This document shows, piece by piece, positions 24,596 through 36,600 of a stretch of DNA of 64,000 nucleotides; position 1 is the first letter of the stretch, and each line of letters starts with the position of its first letter. The DNA is from Salvator merianae (taxonomy: Eukaryota > Chordata > Lepidosauria > Squamata > Teiidae). The DNA is taken from contig QVOM02000103.1 of assembly GCA_003586115.2 (NCBI GenBank), positions 744,001 to 808,000 on the forward strand, written 5' to 3'. The translations under genes and the position numbers were made by a program. Under the pieces are notes generated by a model that saw only the letters and a list, made by a program, of their open reading frames with translations, did no database searches and was not told where the DNA came from.

Positions 24596-25195
24596 GGGCC
24601 TGTGCACACTTACGGTAGTAGAATGTTCTAATTATTATGGTTCGGGTCAGTTGGGATCGGGTACGGGAAGGAGTGTTCACACTTGTCAGCGCTGGAACGC
24701 TATTCAAGCCTATCAGCTGGGGAAGAAGTGCGAATGGGAGCACATTAGTACAGTAGCTGTGTCTCAGTGAAAAAAAGAAGGAAGGAGTACAGGATGTTGA
24801 AAGAACATGAAATTTAGAAGAAACTGTTAATGAAGGATGAATTTGATAATAATAGTGACTCAAGAATATAATGTAAACTGTAATTTTATGAATTTGAAGT
24901 ACAAGAACAATAAAATATGTTTAAAAAAAAAAAAAGTACAGTAGCTGTATCCAAAAAGGCTGCCAGGGTCTGGAACCCAAAGTCCGAGCCTAATGAGAGC
25001 ACCATTCCAATCCTGATCCTGATCTGCACCTGATTGCACTAGTCAGCTTGGAGACAACAATTTTGTTGACTACAGCTGGTGACCTTCAGGCGAGCTTCAG
25101 GTCGGCTTTGGTAAGTTTCCACTCATTTGTAGGTGCAAATGATTCATTCCAGCAAGTGACCTGGAACGTTCCACTCGCTAAGTGCGAACAGGCCC
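24596..25195. mobile_element. Non-autonomous hAT-like element (600 bp)
   Basis: The left terminus gggcctgtgcacacttacgg pairs with the right terminus, which inverted reads gggcctgttcgcacttagcg. The interior has no recognisable transposase. Flanking sequence on both sides (24,417-24,595 and 25,196-25,310) shares words such as gttcgaa, gttcaaa and gcgaacaccc, as if a second older repeat were split. An 8-bp target duplication is not clear. Confidence 0.6.
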
Positions 25196-26220
25196 TTTGT
25201 TTTAACATTCCTCCGCTCCGTTCAAATCTGAACTCTATTTTTGAACAGGAAGGCTGTTTGGTTCAAACTCAAACCTTTGAAGCACCCAGTTGGGCATATC
25301 TCTGATTTGTATTTTAAGTATCAAACCAAATGTCTATCACGAAAAGAGAGAGAACAGTTTTATCTTAACAAATTGACTACTGAAGAAGATGAGTTGAAGC
25401 ACCTGAGTGGCTGGCTTTTAATATCAACATACTTTGCTTTTTCTGTTTTATATCAAGCATACTGGAAAAATTATGTATTCATTATTTTTTTATTTAAAAA
25501 AATTAAAATACAATATTGTTTTTATTTAACTGCATTAACGTGTCTGTATTACATTTAGCTATATTGAATTTTTTATTACTGAGTATATCAAATATTAAAT
25601 ACATTTCCTGTTGCATGCAATACTGTGGCTCAGCAATGTATTATTGTTTTCTTTCAAGTTCTTTCTATTTGTAAAACCAAAATGGGATTCTCTGTGACAT
25701 ACATCCCAGCACATATTTGATAGAATAAATGCATCAGATTTTGAATAACATACTTTCTGGAAAAACAAGCAATTGTATCCTTAGCTATGAGATATATTTC
25801 TCTAGAACACCATGTTTCTAATGATGCTCTAAACAACTGGATTATACTCCACTACAAATATGCAATGAATATAAATGTCTTCAGAAACCATTCTATCCCT
25901 TCTTTCATTCTCTGGCCACTTTCCAGACATTGTTGGAATAAAGCACTATTTAGTGATATTCTGGAATAAAGTGCTTCTGGAATTATTACTTGCTGTCCAG
26001 ATAGCAAGGCAAAAGAGCAGGGAAAGCCTAGACACCTAACAGTCTGGCAGTGTTGTTCCTGCAATGGCGCAACATTTACATCTGGGTATTACATGATGTT
26101 AAGTACTCAGAAGTGCATAAATGTCATCCGGTGCACATGCACGGCCGCATTTTAGGTCCAGTTTTGGTCCTGCGCATGCACAGTGGCATTTCCAAAATGG
26201 CAGATCACGCAAACAGGTGT

Positions 26221-26400
26221 CCAGACAGGTAAGTGCTTTCACTTTTTTGGGTAAAACCCAGGTTGAGAGTTGATTTTCCCACAATAACTTTATTGTGGGA
26301 TATCAACCCAATATCCCAAGGCTATGTTGGGAATGCCACAGACATGTGTGGCAACCCCAACATAGTGCCGGGATAATCCCAAGTTTTACAAGCTGTCTGG
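26221..26400 (+). mobile_element. MITE family D, copy 2
   Basis: The element starts ccagacag and ends ctgtctgg. It contains two stem-loops: tcccacaata (26,277-26,286) with tattgtggga (26,291-26,300), and ctatgttgggaatgccaca with tgtggcaaccccaacatag (about 26,312-26,365). Copy 1 at 2,712-2,895 is in the other orientation. Confidence 0.65.
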
Positions 26401-26753
26401 AGGCAGCCTCTAGTTTAGAAATTGTAAGGTAGAAAAATAACTCATCTTCCCATTAGGCTTAAAAATAAAAATTAAAAAGAGTAACTATTGAGTTTTAACA
26501 CTACTATTCTGAGAAAATGCCATTTTTATGAATATTGTTTTAGGTTCTGTGGTACTGCAGTGACATTTTGAAGTCACAGGACACAACTACTTACATAACA
26601 TCTTTTTTCTTTATAATGACCTAATAAAGTAAGGGACACTTGTATTTTACTGGCTGGGTAAAAGCAAAAATACATTTTAGAAGAGAAAACTGAAGGACAA
26701 CTATATCTTGAGCAATAAAGGGCAAAATCTTCAGGTGCCAACAATGATACAGA

Positions 26754-26935
26754 GGGCCTTTCTGCACTTGGCCTTATTGTGGATTATATTCCAGAATAGG
26801 AACCTGCTATGCATATGCTAGTGCAAACTATGAAAGGTCTTGCCCAGGGTCTACCATAGTCTGCACTAGCATGGAGATGGCAGGTATCTAGTCTGAGATA
26901 TAATCTGGAATACGTCCAAGTGCAGGAAGGGGCCC
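26754..26935. mobile_element. Palindromic MITE, family A, copy 2
   Basis: The termini are gggcctttctgcacttgg and its near complement at 26,910-26,935. The body matches 9,807-9,986 in the same orientation with roughly one difference in ten. Confidence 0.8.
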
Positions 26936-27279
26936 TGTCTTAAAGAAGAATCTGTAGTGCACATAAGCTATTTATTTTCAATTTCATTTTCCTTCTCAGC
27001 TAAGTAAACAGAAGAAAGTTTTCTACTGCATTACTTTTATAAAAACATGTCCATTTCTAAAAACATTGTAAAACATTGTAACTGCACTAGTATCCAAACT
27101 GCAGTTTCAAAGCAAAAAATATTTTCAGGTGACTACGCCTTAAGAAGCATGTATACATAAACCAGTCTGATAGAGTTAGAATAAATAAGAGCATATGTTT
27201 TAACTTCCCAAATCCTAAAGTAAAGAGTTAAGTCTTACTCCATACAATCTTCTTGGAACCAGTATGGAAGTAGCTTCCA

Positions 27280-27357
27280 ATAGCCTTCTTCTGGGGCACA
27301 CCAGACTGAATCTAGGTACTTCTGCATGCAAAGCAGACATGCTACTTAGCTAAGGCC
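27280..27357 (-). mobile_element. tRNA-derived SINE head
   Basis: On the minus strand it reads ccttagctaagtagcatg, tctgctttgcatgcagaag, then a B-box-like region ending gattcagtc. This order matches tRNA-related SINE promoters in which a gene-internal A box and B box are about 35 bases apart. The tail is not clearly delimited. Confidence 0.6.
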
Positions 27358-29790
27358 TTTCTGTTTGTGATGCAAGCGACAGATGCCAAAAAACTACTAA
27401 AGAAACAGGAACTCTGACCTAGATTCAATAGACAACCCTAATAAAGAACTGATCCAACAACTTCACAAATACAGATATTTACCCTCTACCTACCAAACAA
27501 ATGCATTTGATTTTCACTTCATGAAATAACAGCATGTTAATCAGTTCAGGATCCATCAAATGTTTGTTTGTTGAATACTTCTATCCCACAATTTTACTTT
27601 CTTTTGCTTACCTATAACTGAGGCAGGAAAAATAAGGAAAAATGATGCTGTTCTATACCCCACAAAGTAAGGGATATTGTCCAAAAAAAAAAAATAAAAA
27701 AAATTTCCTTTCAGAAGTTCAAAAACATCCCCACTAAGTAATGCAGTACATGCTAAAATGCAGTGGCAAGCTGCAAATTAGGACATCAAGATGACGAGAC
27801 AGGATAATGTTATGACGGGCTGTCTCAATTTTACCAAACCAAATTTGGACCAGATACACCATGGACCAAGTTCTAGTTTGGATATACAAGGGTTAAACTT
27901 GTAGTCATGCATGCCTAATCACTAGCAACCATCATCCCAACCTGTGCGCCACTACTGCTGAAATGAGCAAAAATCAAGTTATCCAAAACTGTACAAAGGA
28001 TGTCTAGGAGTGCAGTATAGTATTGCATAAATTACTGTTGTTTAATGTTCCATCTCCTGCAGGAGAACAAATCAGAAGTATCTGATCAGCCACTTTTGTA
28101 AATCAAAAGTCAAAATAATGGTAATGGTGCACAGAGCAAGTTCTTAACCCTGCAAGAGTCCAGAAGAAACTAAGAAATAAGTAGTTACTGCCAGATCTCT
28201 TCTGCCTGGCTATGCCCTGGGATAGTGCAATATTCCCACTCCCAGCTCTTCCAAGTATCATAGTGACTGGAATACAGGCTACATTAATTTCCTAGAGTAT
28301 GCTACTGGGAAATTAGGATGCAGCCTATAGTTCCATCCTTAAATTCTTCCCTGCCTCAGCTATGAAGCTACCTGTGAGGAAACCATCTATGCTTGTTGGG
28401 CAAGGGCTCTGAGACCTTCAAGCACCTCGGCTTCATCACGGCTTTCCCTTTCTGCTTCAGTACTGGAATTTATGGGATTTTTCCTCTTGATTTTTACTTG
28501 TAAAATTGGGGACAAACAATTTGGCCAACTGCATTTGAGCAGATATGGTATACATCTTCTGAACAGTAAATCTCTGAAGAAAAAACTCTCCAGCAGCAAG
28601 TACAGCAGTAAAAAAATAATAATTATGACTATATAAATTGTAATTTTGCAGTAGGCAGAAGCCTGACTTCAGCAGCCAGATTTCCACTCTCTTTTGGATG
28701 AAGAGGGCCTCAAGGCATGTGAAAAGCTCGGCCAGACGAGGAAGATCTGTTTGCCACTGTCACCCACAGCATAACAGTCATTAAAAACTATGTGATTTGG
28801 AGGTATAAGAGATCATCCAACACCCAGACCACAAACTACATGACCTTTTACACCAACCCTAGGTAGAGATAGGCAAGTAATCTACTCAATGGAAAAGTAG
28901 ACTAGCCTTGATGAACACGTAGAGAACAGCGTGACACAGCTGAGAACCCTTCCAGCACAATGGCATTCTTCATTCTCACTCTGCTATATCCCCTGATATT
29001 CCACTGGTTTCTACCTAGAGTTTCTTCCTTCATGAAGGAGAAGCTCTACTTCTCATCTTCTTCTCTATACAGTACTGTGACTTCATCATGCCTCCCCTTC
29101 TCCGTTTTCTCTTCACTAGTGCAAACATATCCACCTCCATCATTTCTTCTAGCATTCCTTCTATGCTGGAGTCATGTTATTCTGTTATTCTGTCCTCTTT
29201 CCTTCATTGAAATAGAGAGAGACTATTTCCCATTATATAAGCAACCACTATAAGAAATTGCACTTATAAGAGACATGCAAACTCCTACCCAGTTTTCAAT
29301 AAGCAAGCAGATTTTCACTTATAAGAAGCTGAAGCATAAGTAATGACAACGGGAACCAAGAGGAACACACTAGACAAATTTTCGCTTTATGAGCAGTTTC
29401 CACAGAATTAATTAAGCTCATATATTTTCATAGATAAGCGTATGTAGCTTCCCTTGAGATTACTTTGTTCTAATTATACAGTCTTAAAATAATCCTTGGT
29501 TTAAAGGTCTTCTGCATAATAACCCTGCTAGACAAAGCAGTCTACTCATAGCACTCTCAAAACATTATTACTTGGTATCACTCAAAGGAGCTGACTGGTA
29601 GGCAATAAATATACAATGGCCATCCGAAAACACCTTTTCATAACATTTCCTGCTAACCTATCTCCCCCATTCTACTTTCACAAAATCCCTGTGAGAAAGT
29701 TTAGCCTGTATGACAGTGATCATTCTAAAACCACTCAATAAGTTGCATGGGAAGCTGAGATATGCATTCTGGTTCTTGAGGTATCCATCT

Positions 29791-30203
29791 GGGTGCTTTT
29801 CTGCATGGGCCCTTAATCTGTATTAAGGGTCTGTGTAGTTCAGATGTAAGCCTCTAGAGCCACACTAGTGCAAATCTAGAAGGACCCACCCCCTGCTGAT
29901 CCTGCTCTGTCTGCACAAGTCAGAGCGAAATCCAGATTAAGGAAGGTCTTAATCTGAATCTCTGGTGGACCCTCGACCAGAGGGACTAGTGGCCCTGATA
30001 TGGAACACAGGAGGCATGCAGGTCAGGACTTCCAGGAGGTGCCTTTCAGTGGCATGCTACAGCATCCCCCAGAGGCCCCAAGGATAGGAACTTTTGTTCC
30101 TAGCCTTTGGAGGCATGGTGGTGCAGCTGCAAGCCACACCCATGAGTCCCCACAATCTGGACCCACTGATACAGATTGCTGACAAGCAAGTGTAGAAAGG
30201 GCC
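29791..30203. mobile_element. Non-autonomous hAT-like element (about 410 bp)
   Basis: The left end gggtgcttttctgcatggg and the right end, inverted aggccctttctacacttg, resemble each other and the MITE A termini. A subterminal inverted pair (ccttaatctgtattaagg) lies inside. No coding capacity was seen. Confidence 0.55.
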
Positions 30204-30231
30204 TGAGACTCTATATCAGGTTGGGCCACTC

Positions 30232-30345
30232 AATGGTCCCCCAAGTGTTGCTGAATTACAACTCCGACAAGTCCCAGAAAGTCTGGTCAACGGGAAAATA
30301 TGATGGGAACTATGGCCCAACAGCATTTGATCAGTTGTGGTTCAA
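30232..30345. mobile_element. Palindromic dispersed repeat, family E, copy 1
   Basis: Left words gttgctgaattacaactccg pair with gggaactatggcccaacagc on the right, giving a long imperfect inverted repeat. A related copy is at 38,744-38,822. I recall this type as common in squamate genomes; the family name is not known to me. Confidence 0.55.
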
Positions 30346-30404
30346 TAAGTCCTACACTAACCACTCTACTATACTAGCTCTTTTTGAAATGTATTGAATT
30401 TGTC

Positions 30405-30560
30405 ATCATTGGATGTGGTGGTCACCACGAGCTTAGACAGCTTTAAAAGAGAATTAGAAGGATTGGAGCCTACGGGTAGCAACAGATGAAGGGACACGTC
30501 TGTTAACAACTGTTAGGCATTATGGCTAAAGGCATCTCTCATGTCCAAAGATGGTATGTC
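30405..30560 (+). mobile_element. CR1 3'-end fragment
   Basis: The plus strand reads D-V-V-V-T-T-S-L-D-S-F-K-R-E-L-E, the C-terminal CR1 ORF2 pattern (V-V-x-T-x-L-D-x-F-K), followed by degenerate 3' UTR. Confidence 0.65.
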
Positions 30561-32089
30561 ACTGAATTCTAGACACTGAAAAACTAGAGGATGGGTTTAA
30601 TGTTTTTATGCCTTCCTAATGGGATTTCTAGAGGCATCTTGCTGGCCAATGTTGAAAGCAGATGGGCTCCTGATGAGGCAAGAAAAGATGTCATAATGGT
30701 TTTATAATCAGCGTTGTATATGTCTAATGAACACATTTTAAATAAGGCCAATAGTGAAGTGGCAAGCGAAAGTACTTCTCTAAGCTTCACAAATCCCTTT
30801 TAGCTTATAATGTAACATAAAGGAATACTGTTCAGTGAATAAATTAATGCAACACAAAATGCATTAGGACTTGCTTATTATAGTAGGATTGGGTCTCCTG
30901 TTTGTAATGAAAGAGCTACTGCCTTATTTTCAGCCATAGCAAAGAAGGTATAGATGGCATCTAATGGACAGAATTTCTTCAAGACAGAACCACTTCAAGA
31001 TTATATTTGAATGAAAAACAGTATATAAATATTTTAAATTCATAAATAATTAACGTTTCAGTTATGAAACCCAATTCCAATTCCAAAGCTTCAAAATCAA
31101 GTTGCCCATTTTTATATGGGCGGGGGGGAACCCTGTCTTTTCTGTGTAGCCTTGAAGAACAATATACAGTTCCTCATTCTCAGGAATGAGAAAAAACACA
31201 TTATTTTATCTGATACTTTTCTTATCCCAGTACTGAAGGCATAGCAGTCCAGCACCACACTCTGGTTGGAAGTCTTCTTTTGAAGTCTTTCTAACCCATG
31301 TTCATTGAATACCAAAATGCAGTTCAGAAAAATCAATGAAAAACAAACTGTATATTCTAAGTGTATAAGCTGCGGTCATCTTTTTCTACCCCTGACAAAA
31401 TTTAACATTGCTTTTATCAATTGCTTTTGTCAAATTCAGACAACCTCTGACATATCTGATTATTAGAAAATTGTCCAAAAAGTGGACTGCATTTGTGAAT
31501 AACTGCCTAATTGCTCAAGACATGGGCTGGGCAGGCAAAAGCAAGGCTTTCCATTGTACGACTGTACTTCACTATTGTCCCAATCTGTGCGTTGCTCTGG
31601 CATGAGATAAATCTATCCAGGAAATGGGTAGGTAATAAAAATGGGGAACAGCATATGTGTCATTCAAGAGGCTTTCTGTCTATTCCAGATAATGGATAGA
31701 AGTTATCTGCTTCAATCTGAATCTTTCTTTTGGTTGCTGGCGAAGAAATCATTTTTCCCTGGAGAAAATAACAGTCATATCCACAGACTGCTCATAGCAA
31801 AGGAGATTGTATTGTCTCTAACCCTAGCTCAACCTGATACAAAAATAGTTTTTTCTGACTACATAAAAAAAATTACCTTGCTAATGCAAACATAAATACA
31901 AGTTATAATTAGCATAATGATACAACAAAGAGGAATATTGTGGTTGAGCATGTTGGTTACATCAACCCTGCAAAATACCTCAGTACAGTAATAATAATAT
32001 TGCTAGGGGGGAAGGTCTAAGAGAGACAAAGTAGTGTATAACATCACAGAGTGGCCCACTGCTGTTACAAAAGTGTTTTTTGTCTAGTT

Positions 32090-32093
32090 TGCT

Positions 32094-32127
<34 letters not shown>

Positions 32128-32316
32128 AATGGCTGTATCCAGGCATCACTTAGTTATTCCTCTATATTTGCATATTCAAGAATAAAGCATGGATATTCCA
32201 GAATATCCATTGCTTTATTCTAGAATATCTAAATATAGTGGAATAAATAAGTGACGTCTGGATGCAGCCTGTGTGTTTGTGTATGTGTGTGTATGTGTGT
32301 GTGTGTGTGTGTGTAT
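32090..32316 (+). repeat. (TG)n microsatellite split by a MITE
   Basis: (TG)n runs at 32,090-32,126 and again, with tgtatg variants, at 32,270-32,316. The 139-bp MITE B copy sits between them, so it probably inserted into an existing TG tract. Confidence 0.85.
32131..32269. mobile_element. Palindromic MITE, family B, copy 2
   Basis: Starts ggctgtatccaggcatcac and ends gtgacgtctggatgcagcc. The arms also share ttattcc...atattc...gaataaagca with their complements. It matches 2,320-2,453. Confidence 0.8.
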
Positions 32317-32482
32317 GGCAGCCAACACAGAAGAATTGTTGGCTACAGCAACAACAAAGGGAAAGGCAGCGATAATTGCTTTTCTACTCATCTCTGAAAA
32401 AAGCTAGGGAATCTTGAGGATGGGTTGTCATTGCTGGCAACAACATATAAAAAGCTATTTATGTCAAAACCTAAAATATTTT

Positions 32483-32511
32483 CTTCCTCCTCCTCCTCCT
32501 CCTCCTCCTCT
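32483..32511 (+). repeat. (TCC)n microsatellite
   Basis: About nine TCC units; gives a serine run in one chance ORF. Confidence 0.9.
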
Positions 32512-33211
32512 TCTCTCCACCAACTGATGATTTTAGAATTGTATGTCCTGGCTTCTTGGCACCAACATCACAATATTTTCAGTGCCAGGACACAAACTTT
32601 ATATTGGCCATGACATTTAAAATAACTTTGGCCTCTCTTCTGCTCAAAATAGTTTGATATTTTTTGTTCTCTCCCAAACTCACTGAAGGATATTACATTA
32701 CTCTATCATACTACATAGATCATACTCATATCATGTCTCTCTGAAATCTGTTTTAATCACTGCTGGTTTCACACCAATCCTCCTTGAATATGTTTTCTTC
32801 ATGGATAAAGGCATTGTTGACTGGGTAAGTCTTCTGTATCTGAAGTAAATTTTAATACTGTACAATGAAAAATCCAACAGACATGAAAGACTGTGTTTCA
32901 TAGCAAATACAGATTAGCAGCAACAGAAATTATCAAAACAGAAAAGACGCATAGTACCAGTTCTACTGGATAGCTAAATTATGTCAAAGCTGTTCTGGCG
33001 GCACAGGGGAAAACTGAAAATGCCTACTGATTGTTTCTTCCATCAAACATACCCCAATTATCACAAACAAAAACAAGAACAGACTGTATACACTGAAGGT
33101 ACTGTCTGGGCCCCAAAGATTCACTGATGTTCAAAAACAATTCTGTTTCCAATATAGGTTGAATAGATTTTGGTGCTTTAGAAGAATGTATAGATTTAAG
33201 AGCTGAGGAGG

Positions 33212-33402
33212 CAGGCCCATAGCCAGAGGGGTGAGAAGAGGTCCCCCCATTTGTTTTTGGCACCCCTCAAAAAGCTTGTCCTGTGTATTTTTTTTCTATT
33301 ATACTAATGTAGCATTGTTACAGAAAAAATGTGACATATTACTCATTCACCCCCAAATTTGTGACACACACACCCATATATATGGAGCTGGCTACAGGCC
33401 TG
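33212..33402. mobile_element. hAT MITE with 8-bp target duplication
   Basis: The termini caggcccatagccag and, inverted, caggcctgtagccag match at 13 of 15 positions. The flanks are tgaggagg (33,204-33,211) and tgaggaga (33,403-33,410), an 8-bp duplication with one change, which is the hAT hallmark. The interior is short, with a T-rich run and (CA)n, and has no coding. Confidence 0.8.
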
Positions 33403-35781
33403 TGAGGAGATCATTATCAGACTACCCATCCTGCTTTTGGACTTCCCACAGACAGTAGACTTGACTGCTGTTAAGAACATGGTTGCTGAAACAGATAGAG
33501 TTTTGGCATGGTCCAGCAGGAAGAACAAAACCACTCATAGCCTGACCAGAACCTGATTCATTCATCAATGATCAGACGACAACCAGCAGTACAGAGGCAG
33601 GCAAGACATCAGACAAAGGTTCAAGATCAAGGCTCCTGGAGTATCTGTGAGGACTCTGACAGTACAGGTAGGGGGAAGGTGCCTCTAAAGAAGTATCCCC
33701 TATACCACTGCAAATTTACTTACTGAATTTATTGCATTTCTGTACTCATCTATCATAGCAGTTTTTTCTTACTACTGGAAAAAAAATATAGTTATTCCTC
33801 AAAATTCACAAGTTACGTCCTGCCAAAATGGTACAAACTTCAAAACATGTAAAAACGAAAGGAGCCACCAAACAAATTTTCCTCCCTGGTACTTTTGAGT
33901 CTAAAAATCAGCTGTTCAACAGCAGCAAACTAGGAAATATGCAGGTTTGCTGGGTCCTTTCAACCACAGATAAGGGAGGAGTGAGAAACCCTCACTTGCA
34001 AATATTCAAAACTTGTGGTTTTAATATCTGGGAAATTTGAGACACCAGTGTACACAAAATACCACAAAAATCTATTTAAATGTGCAAGTTTAAAAATATA
34101 ATAAGGAACATAGGTCTACAAGGCTTAGGTGATTTTTCAGCAAAGTCTTCCCCTGACCTTGTTTTATGAAGAGAAGCACTCAAGTATGGTCTCTGAAGAG
34201 GATTTCATGCAGGTATATAAGGAACAGAGCACTCTATCTAGCAGGTATCATCACTTTGTTAAGTATTGTTTTGACACTGTAAGTTGAAGGTAAGAAGAGT
34301 TCTACATTACAGAGAAATCCACAGTGAGAGACTTTTGCAAGAGCTAGCAACAGAGGCTGAATTATGGCTACATTAGTACCATTAAACTGTCTTAGCAAAA
34401 TAAGTTATATAATTACCGGTCAGTTGCAGACAACTTCCTATATGGAATGAGTCCCTCCATTCTCTCTCAGAACTACATACACACCATATTCTGCAATCAA
34501 AACTTTGACTACTGCTACATTGTGGGACCAACAAAGGTTTTTTTCTTAGTCTGTGGCGTGTATGTGTGTTTCACTTCCAGCAGGGAAGATTTTGTAGATT
34601 ACCAGGTTTGGCTGGTTGTTTTCATCACAACAGGCCACAGATAGAGAATATGGCAATTATTTCAAGGCTTTTATGTGCCTCATCATGGGCAGCACATAGG
34701 AAATTTTAGGGTAACTGTCAAGACACTTTTGTTTTAATTCAGTCTTTTGTTGGAATGTGCTCTCTTCATCTCTATCCCTACCAACTCCCCTTTAAAAAGG
34801 CATCTGCAAATATTTTTGTTCCATCAGTGATTTTAGAGAACTGAGTGTTTATTTCTCATTGGAATATTTCTTTTATGGGCACTCCTATCTTTTTCAGTTT
34901 TTCAAACATATTTGGATCACTTGCTTTGCTGCATTACGTTTACATAAAGTGCCTGAAACACCAATTCAAATATTTTTTTATCTGTTTATCAGTTCAAAAA
35001 CTTTCTAGCAATAACACTTCACACAGAAATATAAACATATGTCTCCCCCTCCACCTAAAGTCAAACTCTGCTTTAGATAATCACTTAGTTCACTTTCTAT
35101 GGTCCAAAAGACATTATTAAGACAAGAAATCAAAGCACTAAACCTTTAAAAAATCCATGCAAAAATAGTAGCTTTATTGATTAATTCTCAAACTCCCATA
35201 AATATAACTACAACCAAAAGATAAACACTAGTATATATAACTTTAGAACCTGCATACTACTTGGCTGTAAAGAGCATTTCCTAGCCATCAGCTTAGCTGC
35301 TGAAGTATTTTACAGTGTTTACTTAACATTCCAAGAGCTATTTCCCCAGTCTGTCACTACATAAGGTCTAGGAATAGTTGCAAATCCTGGCATATGCATT
35401 GTTCAGCAAGTGTATAGGACACAGTTTAGGTTCTCTACCTATTCACAGAAGATGACACAAATCTGAATATAACATATATACACTTTGTATCACATATAAA
35501 TTTGCATCCACTTTTATGGCTGCATAACCAAACTGAACCATATTCCAGAAGAGAGGATTTCAACAGGCACATGTTGCAACGAAAGACCTTTGTCTTCTTC
35601 CCTACCTGGCCATCCAGTTTGTGGGTGAAATGAAGGGTCCCAAATATACTTGCATCTACACAAAAGTATCTGACACACAGGATGTCAATAGATGAAGCTT
35701 TCCAGAATTATACTCCCATGCTAAAAGTCAGATACAAGTCAAAATTCTGCTAACAGCAAAGAGATTTATTTTCGTTTGTTT

Positions 35782-35801
35782 GTTAGTTAGTTAGTTAGTT
35801 T
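35782..35801 (+). repeat. (TTAG)n / (TTTG)n short tract
   Basis: A few tttg units are followed by about four ttag units. Confidence 0.8.
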
Positions 35802-35876
35802 AAGAATTTATATTTTACTCTTCATCCTAAGTCCCAGGGTAGTTAAAAGCACTGTGTAAGAATGTCGCTCTCTCAG

Positions 35877-36275
35877 ACCCTTTCTGCACTTACTTCTAGT
35901 CCAGATGGTATTCTTCTTCTGGGTCTCTTTTGTCCACATGCAGGTGCAGACTAGAGAGGCCCCATCCCAGCTAGCCAGTGCTAGTATGCTCCATCTGCAG
36001 AAGAAGGAGCATATTACAAATCAGGAGACCCAAAATAGATTCTTGGTCTGCTTCTGGTCCAGAGTATTGATAGACTTCAATACAAAGTCTACCAGCATAT
36101 TAAAGCCATGATGGACCGATTTCAGTGTCGCACCTTGTTGTGTCACTGAAATAGGTCCTCTGGGGGTTCCAAGGCCAGGAACTTTCAAGGCACAGGGGCT
36201 GATCCAGAACAGATGGAGACCAGCCCCTGCCTAATCTGGATCTACAAATCCAGAACTGCACAGGTAAGCGGCCCT
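35877..36275. mobile_element. Non-autonomous hAT-like element (about 400 bp)
   Basis: The left end accctttctgcacttac pairs loosely with the right end, inverted agggccgcttacctgtgc. An internal inverted pair is tttcagtgtcgcac with gtgtcactgaaat. No transposase or clear target duplication was seen. Confidence 0.5.
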
Positions 36276-36424
36276 CAATCTCAACCCTAAATTACTGAAA
36301 AGTTTAAGCTTCCTCAACTATAAAATAGTTTTAGTACATCACTGTAAATCTTTGTATCAACTGATCCTAGACACAGAAGACCTAATGCTGCATTCCAGAT
36401 ATGGGAGGGAAGATGAAAACCAGC

Positions 36425-36600
36425 ATGGGATAGCGACTGGTGCATAAGAGTTCAAATCCCCACACAATCCAGAAAAGTACTGTGTGACCTTGGAACAGGG
36501 ACCATTCATCAGCCTAACCCATCTCACAGGTTTATGCAGAGAATAAAGAGAATGAAGGAGGAAGAATATTTATTGCCTTAAATTCTTCAGACAAAATAAA
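36425..36600 (+). mobile_element. tRNA-derived CORE-SINE (MIR-like)
   Basis: A tRNA-like head (gggatagcgactggtgc ... gagttcaaatcccc) is followed by the conserved core words tgtgtgaccttgga and cccatctcacagg, as in MIR-type SINEs. The A box is degenerate; it is an old copy. Confidence 0.7.
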
